Assembly: GCF_013178945.1 (NCBI RefSeq)
Contig: NZ_JABFDM010000003.1
Span: 62,001 to 126,000, forward strand
Source of the DNA: Bradyrhizobium aeschynomenes
Lineage (GTDB): Bacteria; Pseudomonadota; Alphaproteobacteria; Rhizobiales; Xanthobacteraceae
Length of the DNA stretch: 64,000 nt
Direction of reading: 5' to 3'
This document shows, one piece after another, positions 36,430 through 46,358 of the stretch. Positions within the stretch are counted from its first letter, which is position 1; the number at the start of each line of letters is the position of its first letter. The notes under the pieces are model-generated. The model was given only the letters and a program-made list of their open reading frames with translations. It ran no database searches and was not told where the DNA came from. The translations under genes and the position numbers were made by a program.

Positions 36430-37908
36430 ATGAGCGAAGGTTCAGCGTTGCAATGGCTGCGAGCACCCAGGCTCGCCGAGGATACCTTGCCCGAGGGGAC
36501 GCGTGCGGTCGCCTGCCGGCGTTGCGGACGCACGGTGGAGGTCTCGCTCAGTCCGATGCGCCCGCCGAGCTTCGTTCGCGTCGAGGACCAGGTCGAGTGC
36601 CCCGAGGTGCAGGAGCGCTGGACGGGGACGAGCGAAGGCGGGCTGCTGCTGATGATGTGCGGCGCGCTCGAGCAGTCGCTCGAGCCCGACTGGGAGACGG
36701 GAGATGCCGATGCCGGGGCCGCGCATGAGCCGCACTCGATCGTGCCGCCGGCGCGTCCGCGCGCGCTGCCCGAGCCGGCGGTCGTGTTCTCGGACAGGTG
36801 GGACGAGGATCGTCACGACGATGATCATGAGAGCACCGAACCGAAGGGGTGGCTGCGCACGCTGCTTGCCAGATCCGAGGGACTTCGGAAGGGGCTGGTC
36901 CGCGCCACCATCGGCGTCCTGATCCTGGGAATCGTCTTTCTCGTCGGCGTGCTGCTGCCGCTGCGCGAGATCAAGCAGCTGATCCACTCGCCGCCGGCCA
37001 TGACCGGATCCTCCGGACCGCAGCGCGAGGCGCTCTCCGCCGCACCGCCGCAGTCGCCGCGCCGCATTCTGCTGGAGACGACGTCCGCGCCCTCGGAAGC
37101 TGCTCAGCTCGGCCTGCGCTCGCCGCCAAGCTCCTTCGTCCTGCCGCGTCAGGCCACGGCCACGGAGCGTGCGCCGCCATCGTCCGCCGAAACCGCGGCT
37201 GCGGCGGCAGCCGAACCCGAGCCGAAGCTGCGCGTGCCTGATCTGGTCGCGGTCGCCGGGGGTAGCTTCGCAATGGGCGGCGACGACGATTCCGAGCAGC
37301 CTTCGCATCAGGTCAGCATCCGGCCGTTTGCGCTCGGCAAGCATCCCGTGTCGGTCGGCGAGTGGAAGAGTTGCGTGGCGGCGGCTAGCTGCCCCGACAT
37401 CGCCTCGGGGCCCGACGACCGTCCGGTCACCAATGTGAGCTATGACGACACTCAGGCCTATCTCGCCTGGCTGTCCAGGGCGACGGGCAAGACATTCCGC
37501 CTGCCGACCGAAGCCGAATGGGAATATGCCGCGCGCGCCGGCCAGCGCACCCGATATTGGTGGGGCGACCGTCTGCGTCCGGGCATGGCGAATTGCAGAG
37601 GCTGCAACGGCAGCAGCGATGCGGAGCAGGATCAACCGCCGAAGATCGGCAGCACGCCGGCCAATCCGTTCGGCCTGTTCGACATGGGCGGCGGCGTCGG
37701 CCAATGGGTCGCCGACAATTGGCACAAGAACTACAAGGGTGCCCCTTCCGACGGATCGGCCTGGCTCGAGGAGGGCAGCTACGCCCGCGTGATCCGCTCC
37801 GGGTCGTGGAAGAACGGTCCGGCCGATGCGCGGGCAGGAAGCCGCGATCGCTATGACGGCCGCATCAGGCATCCGACTCTGGGCTTCCGCGTCGCGTCGT
37901 CGTCATAG
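36430..37908 (+). CDS. Membrane-anchored SUMF1-fold (FGE-like) protein lacking FGE cysteines
   Basis: 492 residues from the ATG at 36430 (GAGGA upstream); a TTG at 36403 is less likely. The N-terminal ~145 residues include a CxxC (ACRRCGRTVEV) and a third Cys (QVECPE), perhaps a small zinc site, and lead to one membrane helix (~157-180). A Ser/Pro/Ala-rich linker follows, then a SUMF1/FGE-sulfatase domain from ~269 to the end: PDLVAVAGGSFAMGGDDD, TNVSYDDTQAYLAWLS, FRLPTEAEWEYAARAG, GLFDMGGGVGQWVAD, RVIRSGSWKNG (R453-G) and HPTLGFRVA. The two catalytic cysteines of formylglycine-generating enzymes (after GSW) are absent, so it is probably a binding domain. It sits 39 bases after the giant gene and 9 before the DUF4399 gene. 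Confidence 0.85.
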   Translation: MSEGSALQWLRAPRLAEDTLPEGTRAVACRRCGRTVEVSLSPMRPPSFVRVEDQVECPEVQERWTGTSEGGLLLMMCGALEQSLEPDWETGDADAGAAHEPHSIVPPARPRALPEPAVVFSDRWDEDRHDDDHESTEPKGWLRTLLARSEGLRKGLVRATIGVLILGIVFLVGVLLPLREIKQLIHSPPAMTGSSGPQREALSAAPPQSPRRILLETTSAPSEAAQLGLRSPPSSFVLPRQATATERAPPSSAETAAAAAAEPEPKLRVPDLVAVAGGSFAMGGDDDSEQPSHQVSIRPFALGKHPVSVGEWKSCVAAASCPDIASGPDDRPVTNVSYDDTQAYLAWLSRATGKTFRLPTEAEWEYAARAGQRTRYWWGDRLRPGMANCRGCNGSSDAEQDQPPKIGSTPANPFGLFDMGGGVGQWVADNWHKNYKGAPSDGSAWLEEGSYARVIRSGSWKNGPADARAGSRDRYDGRIRHPTLGFRVASSS

Positions 37909-37917
37909 GGGATCTGA

Positions 37918-38532
37918 ATGTTGCGGACCATGTCTCGACGATCTCGTCTCATCCTGATCATGTCGCTCGCGCTTGCACCGACGCTGCTGTCGGCCAAGGG
38001 CACGAAGTCGCCGAAGGATGCCCGCGTCTACTTCATCTCGCCGGCGGACGGCGAGACCGTCGGCGGAGCGTTCGTCGTCCGCTTCGGGTTGCGCAACATG
38101 GGTGTCACCCATGCGGGCGACGATTTCGCCGGCAGCGGCCATCATCATCTTCTGGTCGACGTCGACGAGACGATGCAGGCCGGTGAGACGATTCCGCGCG
38201 ACAAGAAGCACATCCACTATGCCGCCGGCGAGACCGAGGCGCGGATCGAATTGTCTCCTGGCAAGCATACCCTGCAGCTGGTGATGGGCGATACCAAGCA
38301 TCTCAATTTCGATCCTCCCGTCGTCTCCGAGAAGATCATGATCACCGTCGGCAAGCCGAGCGGCTCGGAGGAACAGGCGCGCGCGACCAGGCCCGTCAAC
38401 GAGCGGCGCAGGATCCTGGAGCGGGCCGCGGCTCCCGAGCCGCTGCAGCTGCAGCCAGCGGTGACGCCGGAGATGACGAAGTCGCCGGAGAGCTCGGACT
38501 TCATCAGCCGCGTCCTATCCGGATCGCGCTGA
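37918..38532 (+). CDS. Secreted DUF4399 protein
   Basis: 204 residues. Signal peptide (SRRSRLILIMSLALAPTLLSA), then a DUF4399 domain: ARVYFISPADGETVGGAFVVRFGLRNMGV, the metal-like GSGHHHLLVDVDE cluster, IHYAAGETEARIELSPGKHTLQLVMGD. The Arg/Pro-rich C-terminal ~65 residues look disordered. DUF4399 has no established role. Third gene of the plus-strand operon with the pseudo-helicase and SUMF1-like genes; GGGG lies 9-12 bases before the ATG. Confidence 0.85.
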   Translation: MLRTMSRRSRLILIMSLALAPTLLSAKGTKSPKDARVYFISPADGETVGGAFVVRFGLRNMGVTHAGDDFAGSGHHHLLVDVDETMQAGETIPRDKKHIHYAAGETEARIELSPGKHTLQLVMGDTKHLNFDPPVVSEKIMITVGKPSGSEEQARATRPVNERRRILERAAAPEPLQLQPAVTPEMTKSPESSDFISRVLSGSR

Positions 38533-39293
38533 CGGCCCTCTCTTCGCGGAGCTCATCGTGTGTGCCGCGCGCCGCCGTGAGGCGGCGAAGCGGGCGCCGG
38601 TCGCGCGTCTCTCATTCTCATGCACCATTGTAGCGGCGCGCGCCGGCCGATAGCGTCGAAGCAATTCCGCCGCATTCAGCGGCATCGATTGCAGCTGAGA
38701 TCAGGCCGTCTGCGACATTCGGGGGAGAGACGCCGTCCGTACGAATGTGCGTCTGGCGGCGCGCGGCCGCGTGCGCCAGCCGTCAGCGTCGTCAATCGCG
38801 TCGCCAACATCGATCCGATGCGCCATGGACGACCCGCGCCGAAATTTTTTCTGAGGCCTAAGGTCGCAGTCTGCGGCTCGCCGCTCCTTTGTCGCCTCAT
38901 CCTCGTCACAGCCCCAATCGGGCAGGAGTGTGATTCCGAACGCACCGGCCGCAACGCCTCCAGCGCGAGTGGAACATGATCATCGCGTCGCGGGGCTGAT
39001 AGGTGCTTGCGAATCAATATCAGTTGCAATGTCCGGGAACCGCACACGTCCTACACCGTCAGAAAAGATCCGCGATCCGCCGACATCGTTCGATCTCAAC
39101 TTGAACGCAGCTAAGTCCGCGCGCCAGCCACAATGCGGCTGCATGCGGAACGAGTTGCGGCGCGCGTGCGCAATGAGGGCCGGCGGCGGCCGCCGACGAC
39201 GTCCAAGTTTCGTTGAAATCTCCCTCCCTTTGTAGGGAGCGCATCGAGCGCTGGAGGCGCCCGGTGGCGCAGTCTTGGAGGAGGATTTAGATA
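38533..39293. other. Intergenic stretch
   Basis: About 760 bases after the DUF4399 gene. A 7-bp stem (CGCCGCC, loop GTGA, GGCGGCG) at 38570-38587 could stall or end transcription but has no T-run. The remaining sequence has no good reading frame. The last ~100 bases should contain the promoter of the PepSY-like gene; its ribosome site GGAGGAGG lies at 39277-39284. Confidence 0.45.
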
Positions 39294-39572
39294 ATGAAGG
39301 TCATCAAGATAATGGTCGTTGCACTCGCGGCGGGTCTCGCGTCCGGCTCTGCTGCACTCGCCGACGGCTACAAGGATTGCACCAAGCTCGACAAGGCGTC
39401 GTGGAAGACGGTGGCCGAAGCCGAGGCCAAGGCGAAGGCCGCCGGCTATGAGGTCCGCCAGACCAAGATCGAGGGTACCTGCTACGAGGTCTACGGCGTC
39501 AAGGGCGGCAAGCTGTTCGAGCTGTTCTACAGCCCTGAGAACCTCGCGCTGAAGCATACGGTCGCGAAGTGA
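39294..39572 (+). CDS. Small periplasmic PepSY-like protein
   Basis: 92 residues with signal peptide MKVIKIMVVALAAGLASGSAALA. The mature ~69 residues read as a single PepSY_2-type unit: KASWKTVAEAEAKAKAAGYEVRQTKIEGTCYEVYGVKGGKLFELFYSPENL, with two Cys (C28 and one in GTCYEV). The strong GGAGGAGG ribosome site suggests high expression. The cytochrome b gene starts 10 bases downstream, so the two are probably co-transcribed; such proteins often sit next to b-type cytochromes. Confidence 0.82.
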   Translation: MKVIKIMVVALAAGLASGSAALADGYKDCTKLDKASWKTVAEAEAKAKAAGYEVRQTKIEGTCYEVYGVKGGKLFELFYSPENLALKHTVAK

Positions 39573-39582
39573 TCTGACGATC

Positions 39583-40377
39583 ATGCGTGACGCAGGACAG
39601 GCACACCGCAGCGTCATGTCCGAGACGCCGGCGCTCCCACGTTCGGACACCGTCGCCGTCTGGGACTTTCCGCTACGCGTCTGGCACTGGGCCCTCGCCG
39701 GCTTCGTGCTCGTCGCCTGCGTCACGCCCAACACGTTCGATCGGCTGCATCGGGTGGCGGGCTACGCCGTGATTGGGCTGCTCGCCTTCAGGCTGATCTG
39801 GGGGCTGATCGGCAGCCGCCACTCGCTGTTCGCACGGATCAGTCTCAAGCTGAGGGCCGCGCCGCAATACATCCTCGGCATGCTGCGCGGAGAGACCGGA
39901 CGATATCTCGGACTGAATCCGGCCGGGGCCGCGATGCTCGTCGTGATGCTTGCTCTCCTGATCGTCTCGACGATCAGCGGCGTCATGCAGGTCTCGGTGC
40001 GGTTCTTCGGCGTCGGATGGATCGAGCAGGCGCATGCGCTGTCGTCCAATGCCATCATCGCCCTGATCGCGGTGCACGTGATCGGGACGCTGTGGATGAG
40101 CGTGCTGCAGCGGGAGAACCTGGCCCGCGCGATGCTCACGGGGCGCAAGCGGGTGCCTGGAATCATACGCACGGCACCGGCCGCAGCGCGCGCGGTCGTC
40201 AGCGCGAGAACGAGGTCCCAGCCCGAGCCGGCGGCCGGCGACGAGAACATCTCGGTCGTACCGGATCTTCCGCCGCTGCGTCCGAGCTCGCCGGTCGCTG
40301 CAGCAAAGCCGGCCGGTCCGGCGCGAATGCCGCGGTCTTTGAGCATTCACGACAAACGACTCGGAGTGGGCAGGTAA
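39583..40377 (+). CDS. Cytochrome b561 / Ni-Fe-hydrogenase-type cytochrome b
   Basis: 264 residues. Four membrane helices carry four heme-ligand histidines at the family positions: H35 (LRVWHWALAG), H56 (FDRLHRVAG), H151 (EQAHALSSN) and H165 (IAVHVIGTL). It should hold two b hemes and pass electrons between quinones and a periplasmic partner, possibly the small PepSY-like protein upstream. The last ~90 residues are an Ala/Pro/Arg-rich cytoplasmic tail not typical of the family. Start is uncertain: ATG at 39583, or 39616 (MSETPALPR). Confidence 0.85.
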   Translation: MRDAGQAHRSVMSETPALPRSDTVAVWDFPLRVWHWALAGFVLVACVTPNTFDRLHRVAGYAVIGLLAFRLIWGLIGSRHSLFARISLKLRAAPQYILGMLRGETGRYLGLNPAGAAMLVVMLALLIVSTISGVMQVSVRFFGVGWIEQAHALSSNAIIALIAVHVIGTLWMSVLQRENLARAMLTGRKRVPGIIRTAPAAARAVVSARTRSQPEPAAGDENISVVPDLPPLRPSSPVAAAKPAGPARMPRSLSIHDKRLGVGR

Positions 40378-40998
40378 GGCGGGGCGCATCGCTCGTGTGT
40401 GCTCATGGTTATGAGAGTGGAGCCGCGAGCCGCTTCGATCGGCCTCCGCCAAGATGAGATCATCACGTCCACGACGGTCAGCGGTGCGGAGAGCGGACGT
40501 TCGCCGGGCTGAGCACGACCACGCGCGTGAGTGCAGATGCGCGGCGTGGACAGCTGCCGTCGGCCGTGGATGACGAAGTATGCGGTCAAGTTGTTGCCCC
40601 GAACCCGCCGCGTTTGGCGTCTCGTCGGTGCCGTCGCAAGGCCACGCACGCAAGCCGTGATCTGTCGCCGTGTTTCATATCAGCACAGCTGCAACGCGAA
40701 CGAATCCGTTTGAAGCGGTGACACCGATTCGCTCGGAAAATTCCGCTCATTTCCGTGTTTTTCGATGGTCGCAACGTGTGCCGCGCGATGGCGCGCGATC
40801 TCTTCACCACGCATCGTGGAGACGAGACTAACAAATACGCGCGCTTTGTCGCACACAGCGAGTTTGTCAAATTTCGACACGGCAAATTGCCGCATTCGGA
40901 ACTTTAAAGTCGTTCTACGAGGCGTTGGAGACCCGTCGAGAACGACGGGTGGGGAAAGCATCCGACGCGCGGGTGAATTCGGGACAAGGACATACATC
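40378..40998. other. Intergenic stretch upstream of the cupredoxin-like gene
   Basis: About 620 bases with no supported gene. The proximal 250 bases are less GC-rich and hold a 13-bp palindrome CGGCAAATTGCCG at 40880-40892, listed separately. The ribosome site of the next gene is ACAAGGA at 40984-40990. Confidence 0.45.
40880..40892. promoter_or_regulatory. Palindrome CGGCAAATTGCCG, possible operator
   Basis: Perfect 13-bp dyad centred on an A, 106 bases before the cupredoxin-like ATG. The half-site CGGCAA resembles GC-rich helix-turn-helix operators. The regulator is unknown. Confidence 0.3.
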
Positions 40999-41340
40999 AT
41001 GAAGCTGTTTGGGAAGGTACAGGCTGCAGGAGCCGTCGCGCTGTTGATGATGGCGTTCGCGCTTCCGGCCAGTGCGGCCGAGACCACGATCGAGATCTCG
41101 GTGAAGGACAACAAGTTTCAACCGGCCGAGCTGAAGGCGCCGGCCGACACGCCGATCGTGTTCAAGGTTAAGAATCTGGATGGCGCGCCGGTCGAGTTCG
41201 AGAGCGAGCCCTTGCAGTTCGAAACGGTGATCAAGCCGAATATGGAGGGCGTGGTGAAGATCAAGGCGCAGAAGCCGGGTCGCTACGAATTCTTCGACGA
41301 CTTCCACCAGGGCAACAAGGGCATCCTGGTCGTCGAGTAG
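40999..41340 (+). CDS. Cupredoxin-fold periplasmic protein without T1 copper ligands
   Basis: 113 residues; signal peptide ends near PASAAE (~27). The mature ~86 residues fit Cupredoxin_1: TTIEISVKDNKFQPAELKAPADTPIVFKVKNLD, then GRYEFFDDFHQGNKGILVVE. It contains no Cys, one His and one Met, so a normal blue-copper centre (His, Cys, His, Met) cannot form. Proteins of this shape accompany iron or copper importers elsewhere; here the neighbours are a cytochrome b and an outer-membrane barrel. Start chosen at the ATG with ACAAGGA upstream. Confidence 0.8.
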   Translation: MKLFGKVQAAGAVALLMMAFALPASAAETTIEISVKDNKFQPAELKAPADTPIVFKVKNLDGAPVEFESEPLQFETVIKPNMEGVVKIKAQKPGRYEFFDDFHQGNKGILVVE

Positions 41341-41571
41341 CCGAACTGCGGCCGGATGCCCGTCGTGTCTCGACCGATCCTGACGCGACAGCTTCCGGCG
41401 CGCTTGTTCTGCGTTGCCTGGCGTCAGACGGCGTGCGGATCGGGCGTGCGGAATTCAACCGAAGGCGGTTTGCGCGTGCAGGCCGCGGTCCTCTCGACGC
41501 TGGCCGGTGGTGATCCGTCGCGGGGGACAGAGCCTGACGGGAGATTTGCCTTTTTGGGACGGGCAGCACGA

Positions 41572-43419
41572 GTGACGATCGAGTCCAGACGCCGCAACGG
41601 AAATGGCCTCGTGCCGCGTCCGGACGGCGCGGTTGCGATCACCGCGCTGCTCGTGCTGCTGATCGACGCTGCCCCCAGCTATGGTCAGACCGCAATTCAG
41701 GGCACCCAGGCCAGGGCCTATGCGGATCCGGGAGCGTTCGACGGCGGTCCCGTCGTGGTGGTGCCCAATCGCAAGCGGCAGCCCGCCAGGCCTGCGAACG
41801 GCAATGGTCCCCTGGTCATTCCGCAAATGATCGTTGCTCCCGGCGGCAACGAGCCGGAGCCGAAGGCTGCGGCCACGCAGCCGGAGGAGCGTCCGCAGGC
41901 GCGGCCGAAATCGCCGATCGATCCTGGCGCCGGCGCGCTTCCCCAGGCTGCCCGTCGCGAGCCCGCGCCACGCCTGGCTCCTGTCCGCAACGGCTTCTTC
42001 GGCGCGCCGTCCGCCGGTCTCCTCGTCGGTGGCTGTCTGTCGACGCCCGGCCGGTTGTCGACGACGAACGTTCCTAATCGTTGTCTCGACGCGCTCGCCT
42101 TCGCCGTCAGTCCGCCGCCTGCGACCCGCGGCGTGCTGCCGCGCAATCTGCCGCCGATTCCGCGGCAGGATGCGCAGCCGATTCCGCCCGTTCTCGCCGA
42201 CAAGCCGAAGATGCGGCTGCCGCCGGTAAACAGGGGACAGAAGCCGCAGGAGCCGCAGCCTCAGGTGCCGCCGATGATGGAGGAGGACCCTTTCGAGCCC
42301 AAGGGCATCACCGTGGGAAACTTCATCCTGAAGCCTGCGTTCGAAATGTCCTCAGGCTTCGACACCAATCCCGGACGTGTGCCGCAAGGCAAGGGATCGG
42401 CGTTCGTCAGCGTTGCACCGGTTCTCCTCGTGCGCTCTCAGTTCGAACGGCATCTGCTCAACGCCGATGTGCGCGTCGGCTACATCGACTATGCCAAGCT
42501 CCGGCAACTCTCGAGGCCCACCGTCGACGCCAAGGTGAATGGGCGCTACGACATCACCGATACGTTTGCGCTCAATGGCGAAGGCCACGTTGCCGTCGAT
42601 GCTGATGATCCCGGCACGCCGCGCTTCGCCGGCCGGTTCGCCAGGATTCCGCTGGCCTCGACCGTCGGCGGCTCGGCCGGCGTCACCAAACGGTTCGAGG
42701 AGGTCGAGGTCTCGACCAAGGCGGCCATCGACCGCGTGGCGTTTCAGAATGCGCCGCTCATCGACGGCCAGATCGTCAGCAACGCGGACCGCAACTTCGT
42801 CCAATACGGCTCTCAGAGCCGTATCATCTACAATCTGACGCCGGAGATCCGGCCTTTCGTCGACGTCGCCGTCGATCGCCGCGTTCACGACATCGCCGTC
42901 GATGCCGAAGGCCTCCGGCGCGACTCGACCGGCACGGCCGTCGAGGCAGGCGTGACCTTCAACTACGCCGACAAGCTGACAGGTGACGTCGCCGTCGGCT
43001 ATCTCACCCGCCGCTACCAGGATCCGATGCTGAAGCCGGTCAACGGCTTCATTGCCGATGCCAATCTCACCTGGCAGTTCGCCAAGGAGACGGCGGTCCA
43101 GTTCGGCGCCAAGTCGCAGGTCGTCGAGATCACCGAGCCCGGTATCTCCGGCGTGCTCAAGCGTGACGTCACCGTCGGTGTCGAGCACCAGTTCGAGCCG
43201 TGGCTCGTCGGCACCTTCCTGGCCGGATATGGCCAGGATGCTTTCACGGGAACGACGCGGGTCGACAACCGCTATCTCGTCGAGGTCGGCATGCTCTACA
43301 AGTTCTCCCGCCTGCTGCAGCTCCGCGCCAGCGTCCGGCATGAAGCGACCCGGTCCAACTTCCGTGAAAACGATCTGTCGGCGACCGTCGTTCAAGTCGG
43401 CGCCCGGGTGCAGTACTAA
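41572..43419 (+). CDS. Outer-membrane beta-barrel protein
   Basis: About 615 residues if read from the GTG at 41572; a TTG at 41554 or an ATG at 41356 are alternatives, and none has a convincing ribosome site. A signal segment (AITALLVLLIDAAPSYGQ) precedes a ~200-residue Pro/Arg-rich periplasmic region, then ~370 residues of alternating beta strands from GITVGNFILKPAFEMSSGFDTN to the terminal VVQVGARVQY, ending in an aromatic residue as outer-membrane proteins do. It fits the BBP2_2 barrel family (surface polysaccharide or adhesin-type porins). The function is not known. Confidence 0.72.
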   Translation: MTIESRRRNGNGLVPRPDGAVAITALLVLLIDAAPSYGQTAIQGTQARAYADPGAFDGGPVVVVPNRKRQPARPANGNGPLVIPQMIVAPGGNEPEPKAAATQPEERPQARPKSPIDPGAGALPQAARREPAPRLAPVRNGFFGAPSAGLLVGGCLSTPGRLSTTNVPNRCLDALAFAVSPPPATRGVLPRNLPPIPRQDAQPIPPVLADKPKMRLPPVNRGQKPQEPQPQVPPMMEEDPFEPKGITVGNFILKPAFEMSSGFDTNPGRVPQGKGSAFVSVAPVLLVRSQFERHLLNADVRVGYIDYAKLRQLSRPTVDAKVNGRYDITDTFALNGEGHVAVDADDPGTPRFAGRFARIPLASTVGGSAGVTKRFEEVEVSTKAAIDRVAFQNAPLIDGQIVSNADRNFVQYGSQSRIIYNLTPEIRPFVDVAVDRRVHDIAVDAEGLRRDSTGTAVEAGVTFNYADKLTGDVAVGYLTRRYQDPMLKPVNGFIADANLTWQFAKETAVQFGAKSQVVEITEPGISGVLKRDVTVGVEHQFEPWLVGTFLAGYGQDAFTGTTRVDNRYLVEVGMLYKFSRLLQLRASVRHEATRSNFRENDLSATVVQVGARVQY

Positions 43420-43733
43420 AGACGAGCGTTTCCCCAACTGGCAATCCCGTGGCGTTGGGACCGAGCTCTCACCGTCTCAAGCACCGTCATGCCTCGCGAA
43501 GCGGGGCATCCAGCGTCACGGCGTACTGGATCGTCCGCCTGCGGACGATGACAGCGAGGGTCTCGAATCAGGTGAACACGGCAGCGATCTGGTAACGAAT
43601 ATGTCCTGCCCTGCGGATCCTTCCAGAAGGAGATGTCTCGCACTGACTCGTCATGGCTGGCCGGACGCAGAAGGCAGCGCTCGCGGGATCGCGAGCGCTG
43701 CCGGATCGGCAGATTGCGCTAAAGCACGCGCGA
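43420..43733. other. Convergent intergenic region between barrel protein and tonB
   Basis: 314 bases between two convergent genes. It holds one extragenic palindromic repeat (43484-43556), which may serve as a bidirectional terminator or mRNA end. No gene is seen. Confidence 0.55.
43484..43556. repeat. Extragenic palindromic repeat (RPE-like)
   Basis: CCGTCATGCC opens and GATGACAGCG closes the unit; inside are two hairpins, GCCTCGC-GAA-GCGGGGC (43491-43507) and TCGTCCGC-CT-GCGGACGA (43531-43548). From memory, this start/end pattern with CGGGGCATCCAG and TACTGGATC is widespread in Bradyrhizobium and Rhodopseudomonas intergenic regions. Copy number cannot be checked here. Confidence 0.7.
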
Positions 43734-44522
43734 CTACTTCTTCTGGTTGAAGTTCACGTCGAGGCTGAAGCTGAACTGATCGTCGGTCAGACCGGAGGGC
43801 GGCGCCGGCACCGGATCGGAGCGACGGATCATCGACAGCGCCGCGTCGTCGAACATCGGGTCTCCGCACGACTGCATCACGGACGCCGACATGACCTTGC
43901 CGGCCCGGCTCAGCACCAGGGCGACCTTGACCGTGCCGTTGTGCTTCTTTCCTTCCGGATAGCGCTTGTGGAGCTCGAAATAGGCGCTGATCTTGCGGCC
44001 CCAATTGTCGGTCAGCCTCTGCTTGTCCTTGCCGAGGCCGACATTGGGCGCCTTGGCCGTCTCGGCGGGCGGCGCGGCTTCGTCCAGGGCCTTGCGCGCC
44101 GATTCCTGCTGCGCAGCGGACGCGACCGAGGCCTCTGCCTGCTGGGCCGCCTGCTGCTGCTCCTCCTTCTCGGGCTTCTTCGGCTCGTTCATGGTGACGA
44201 CCCGATCGGCCTCGTCCTCGCTCTCGGTCGGCTTGTCCTTGACGGCGTCGGCCTCCTGGACCTCGGCGGTCTGCTGCATCTGCTCGGGCGCCGCTTCGGC
44301 CGCATCGCTGTCGGGGCCGGGAGGAAGATCGTTGTCCTCCACCTGGGGCGAGGCCATCTCGAGTGCGAACTCGGCGCCGGCGGCGCCGAGGCCGCCTTCG
44401 GCATCATTGCCGCTGAGATGAACCACTGCGAGCGCGGCTCCGCCACCGTGCAACATCACCGCCCCGATCGCGGCTGAGATCCACAAGCGGCGGGTCGCTC
44501 CTTGATACTTGTGCTCGACCAT
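43734..44522 (-). CDS. tonB: TonB energy-transduction protein
   Basis: 262 residues. One N-terminal membrane helix (~12-36, WISAAIGAVMLHGGGAALAVV, containing the His of the TonB SxxxH-type motif), a long acidic and Gln/Ala-rich periplasmic spacer (VQEADAVKDKPTESEDEADRV, KKPEKEEQQQ), and a C-terminal TonB domain (ISAYFELHKRYPEGKKHNGTVKVALVLSRAGKV, DDAALSMIRRSDPVPAPP). It transmits proton-motive energy from ExbB/ExbD to outer-membrane receptors such as the two encoded upstream. Last gene of the exbB-exbD-tonB operon. Confidence 0.92.
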   Translation of the reverse strand: MVEHKYQGATRRLWISAAIGAVMLHGGGAALAVVHLSGNDAEGGLGAAGAEFALEMASPQVEDNDLPPGPDSDAAEAAPEQMQQTAEVQEADAVKDKPTESEDEADRVVTMNEPKKPEKEEQQQAAQQAEASVASAAQQESARKALDEAAPPAETAKAPNVGLGKDKQRLTDNWGRKISAYFELHKRYPEGKKHNGTVKVALVLSRAGKVMSASVMQSCGDPMFDDAALSMIRRSDPVPAPPSGLTDDQFSFSLDVNFNQKK

Positions 44523-44548
44523 TCTTCACTTCCGTCGTTTCACTGGTT

Positions 44549-44998
44549 TCAATGCGCAGCCTGTGCGGCCGCCTGTGAGACGCCTTCGACCGTGACGAGC
44601 TTGATCTTCGGATAGCCGCCTGTCCGCAGCAGCTCCATCACGTCCATCAGCTCGCCATAGGCCACGCCCCGGTCGGCACGCAGAAAGACGAACTTGTCCT
44701 TGGCGGCCTCGGGAATGTGCTCGAGCGTGCTGACGAGGTTCGCTCGTTTCACCTGCTCCTCGCCGACGAACAGCGTGAGATCCGGCTTGATGCTGACATA
44801 GATCGGCTTGTCCGGCTTCTTCTGGGGCGAGGCGGTCGAGGTCGGAAGATCGACCGGCACGTCGACCGTCGAGAGCGGTGCCGCCACCATGAAGATGATC
44901 AGCAGCACCAGGATGACATCGATGAACGGCGTGACGTTGATGTCGCTGGACTCACCGAGATCGTCGTCGCCATCGGCTTCCGAGAGGGAGACGGCCAT
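44549..44998 (-). CDS. exbD: ExbD proton-channel subunit
   Basis: 149 residues. The single membrane helix carries the essential Asp (D27 in INVTPFIDVILVLLIIFMV). The periplasmic domain follows (DLPTSTASPQKKPDKPIYVSIKPDLTLFVGEEQV to the end). It starts 4 bases after exbB, with tonB 26 bases downstream. It works with ExbB as the proton-driven motor for TonB. Confidence 0.95.
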   Translation of the reverse strand: MAVSLSEADGDDDLGESSDINVTPFIDVILVLLIIFMVAAPLSTVDVPVDLPTSTASPQKKPDKPIYVSIKPDLTLFVGEEQVKRANLVSTLEHIPEAAKDKFVFLRADRGVAYGELMDVMELLRTGGYPKIKLVTVEGVSQAAAQAAH

Positions 44999-45002
44999 GG
45001 GC

Positions 45003-46358
<1,356 letters not shown>

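Noticed and set aside
36430..37908. Formylglycine-generating enzyme / sulfatase activation
   Set aside because: The catalytic cysteines after GSW are absent and no sulfatase gene is nearby.
40898..40926. EcfG-type promoter GGAAC...CGTT upstream of the cupredoxin-like gene
   Set aside because: The spacers available are 8 or 20 bases, outside the 16-18 expected.
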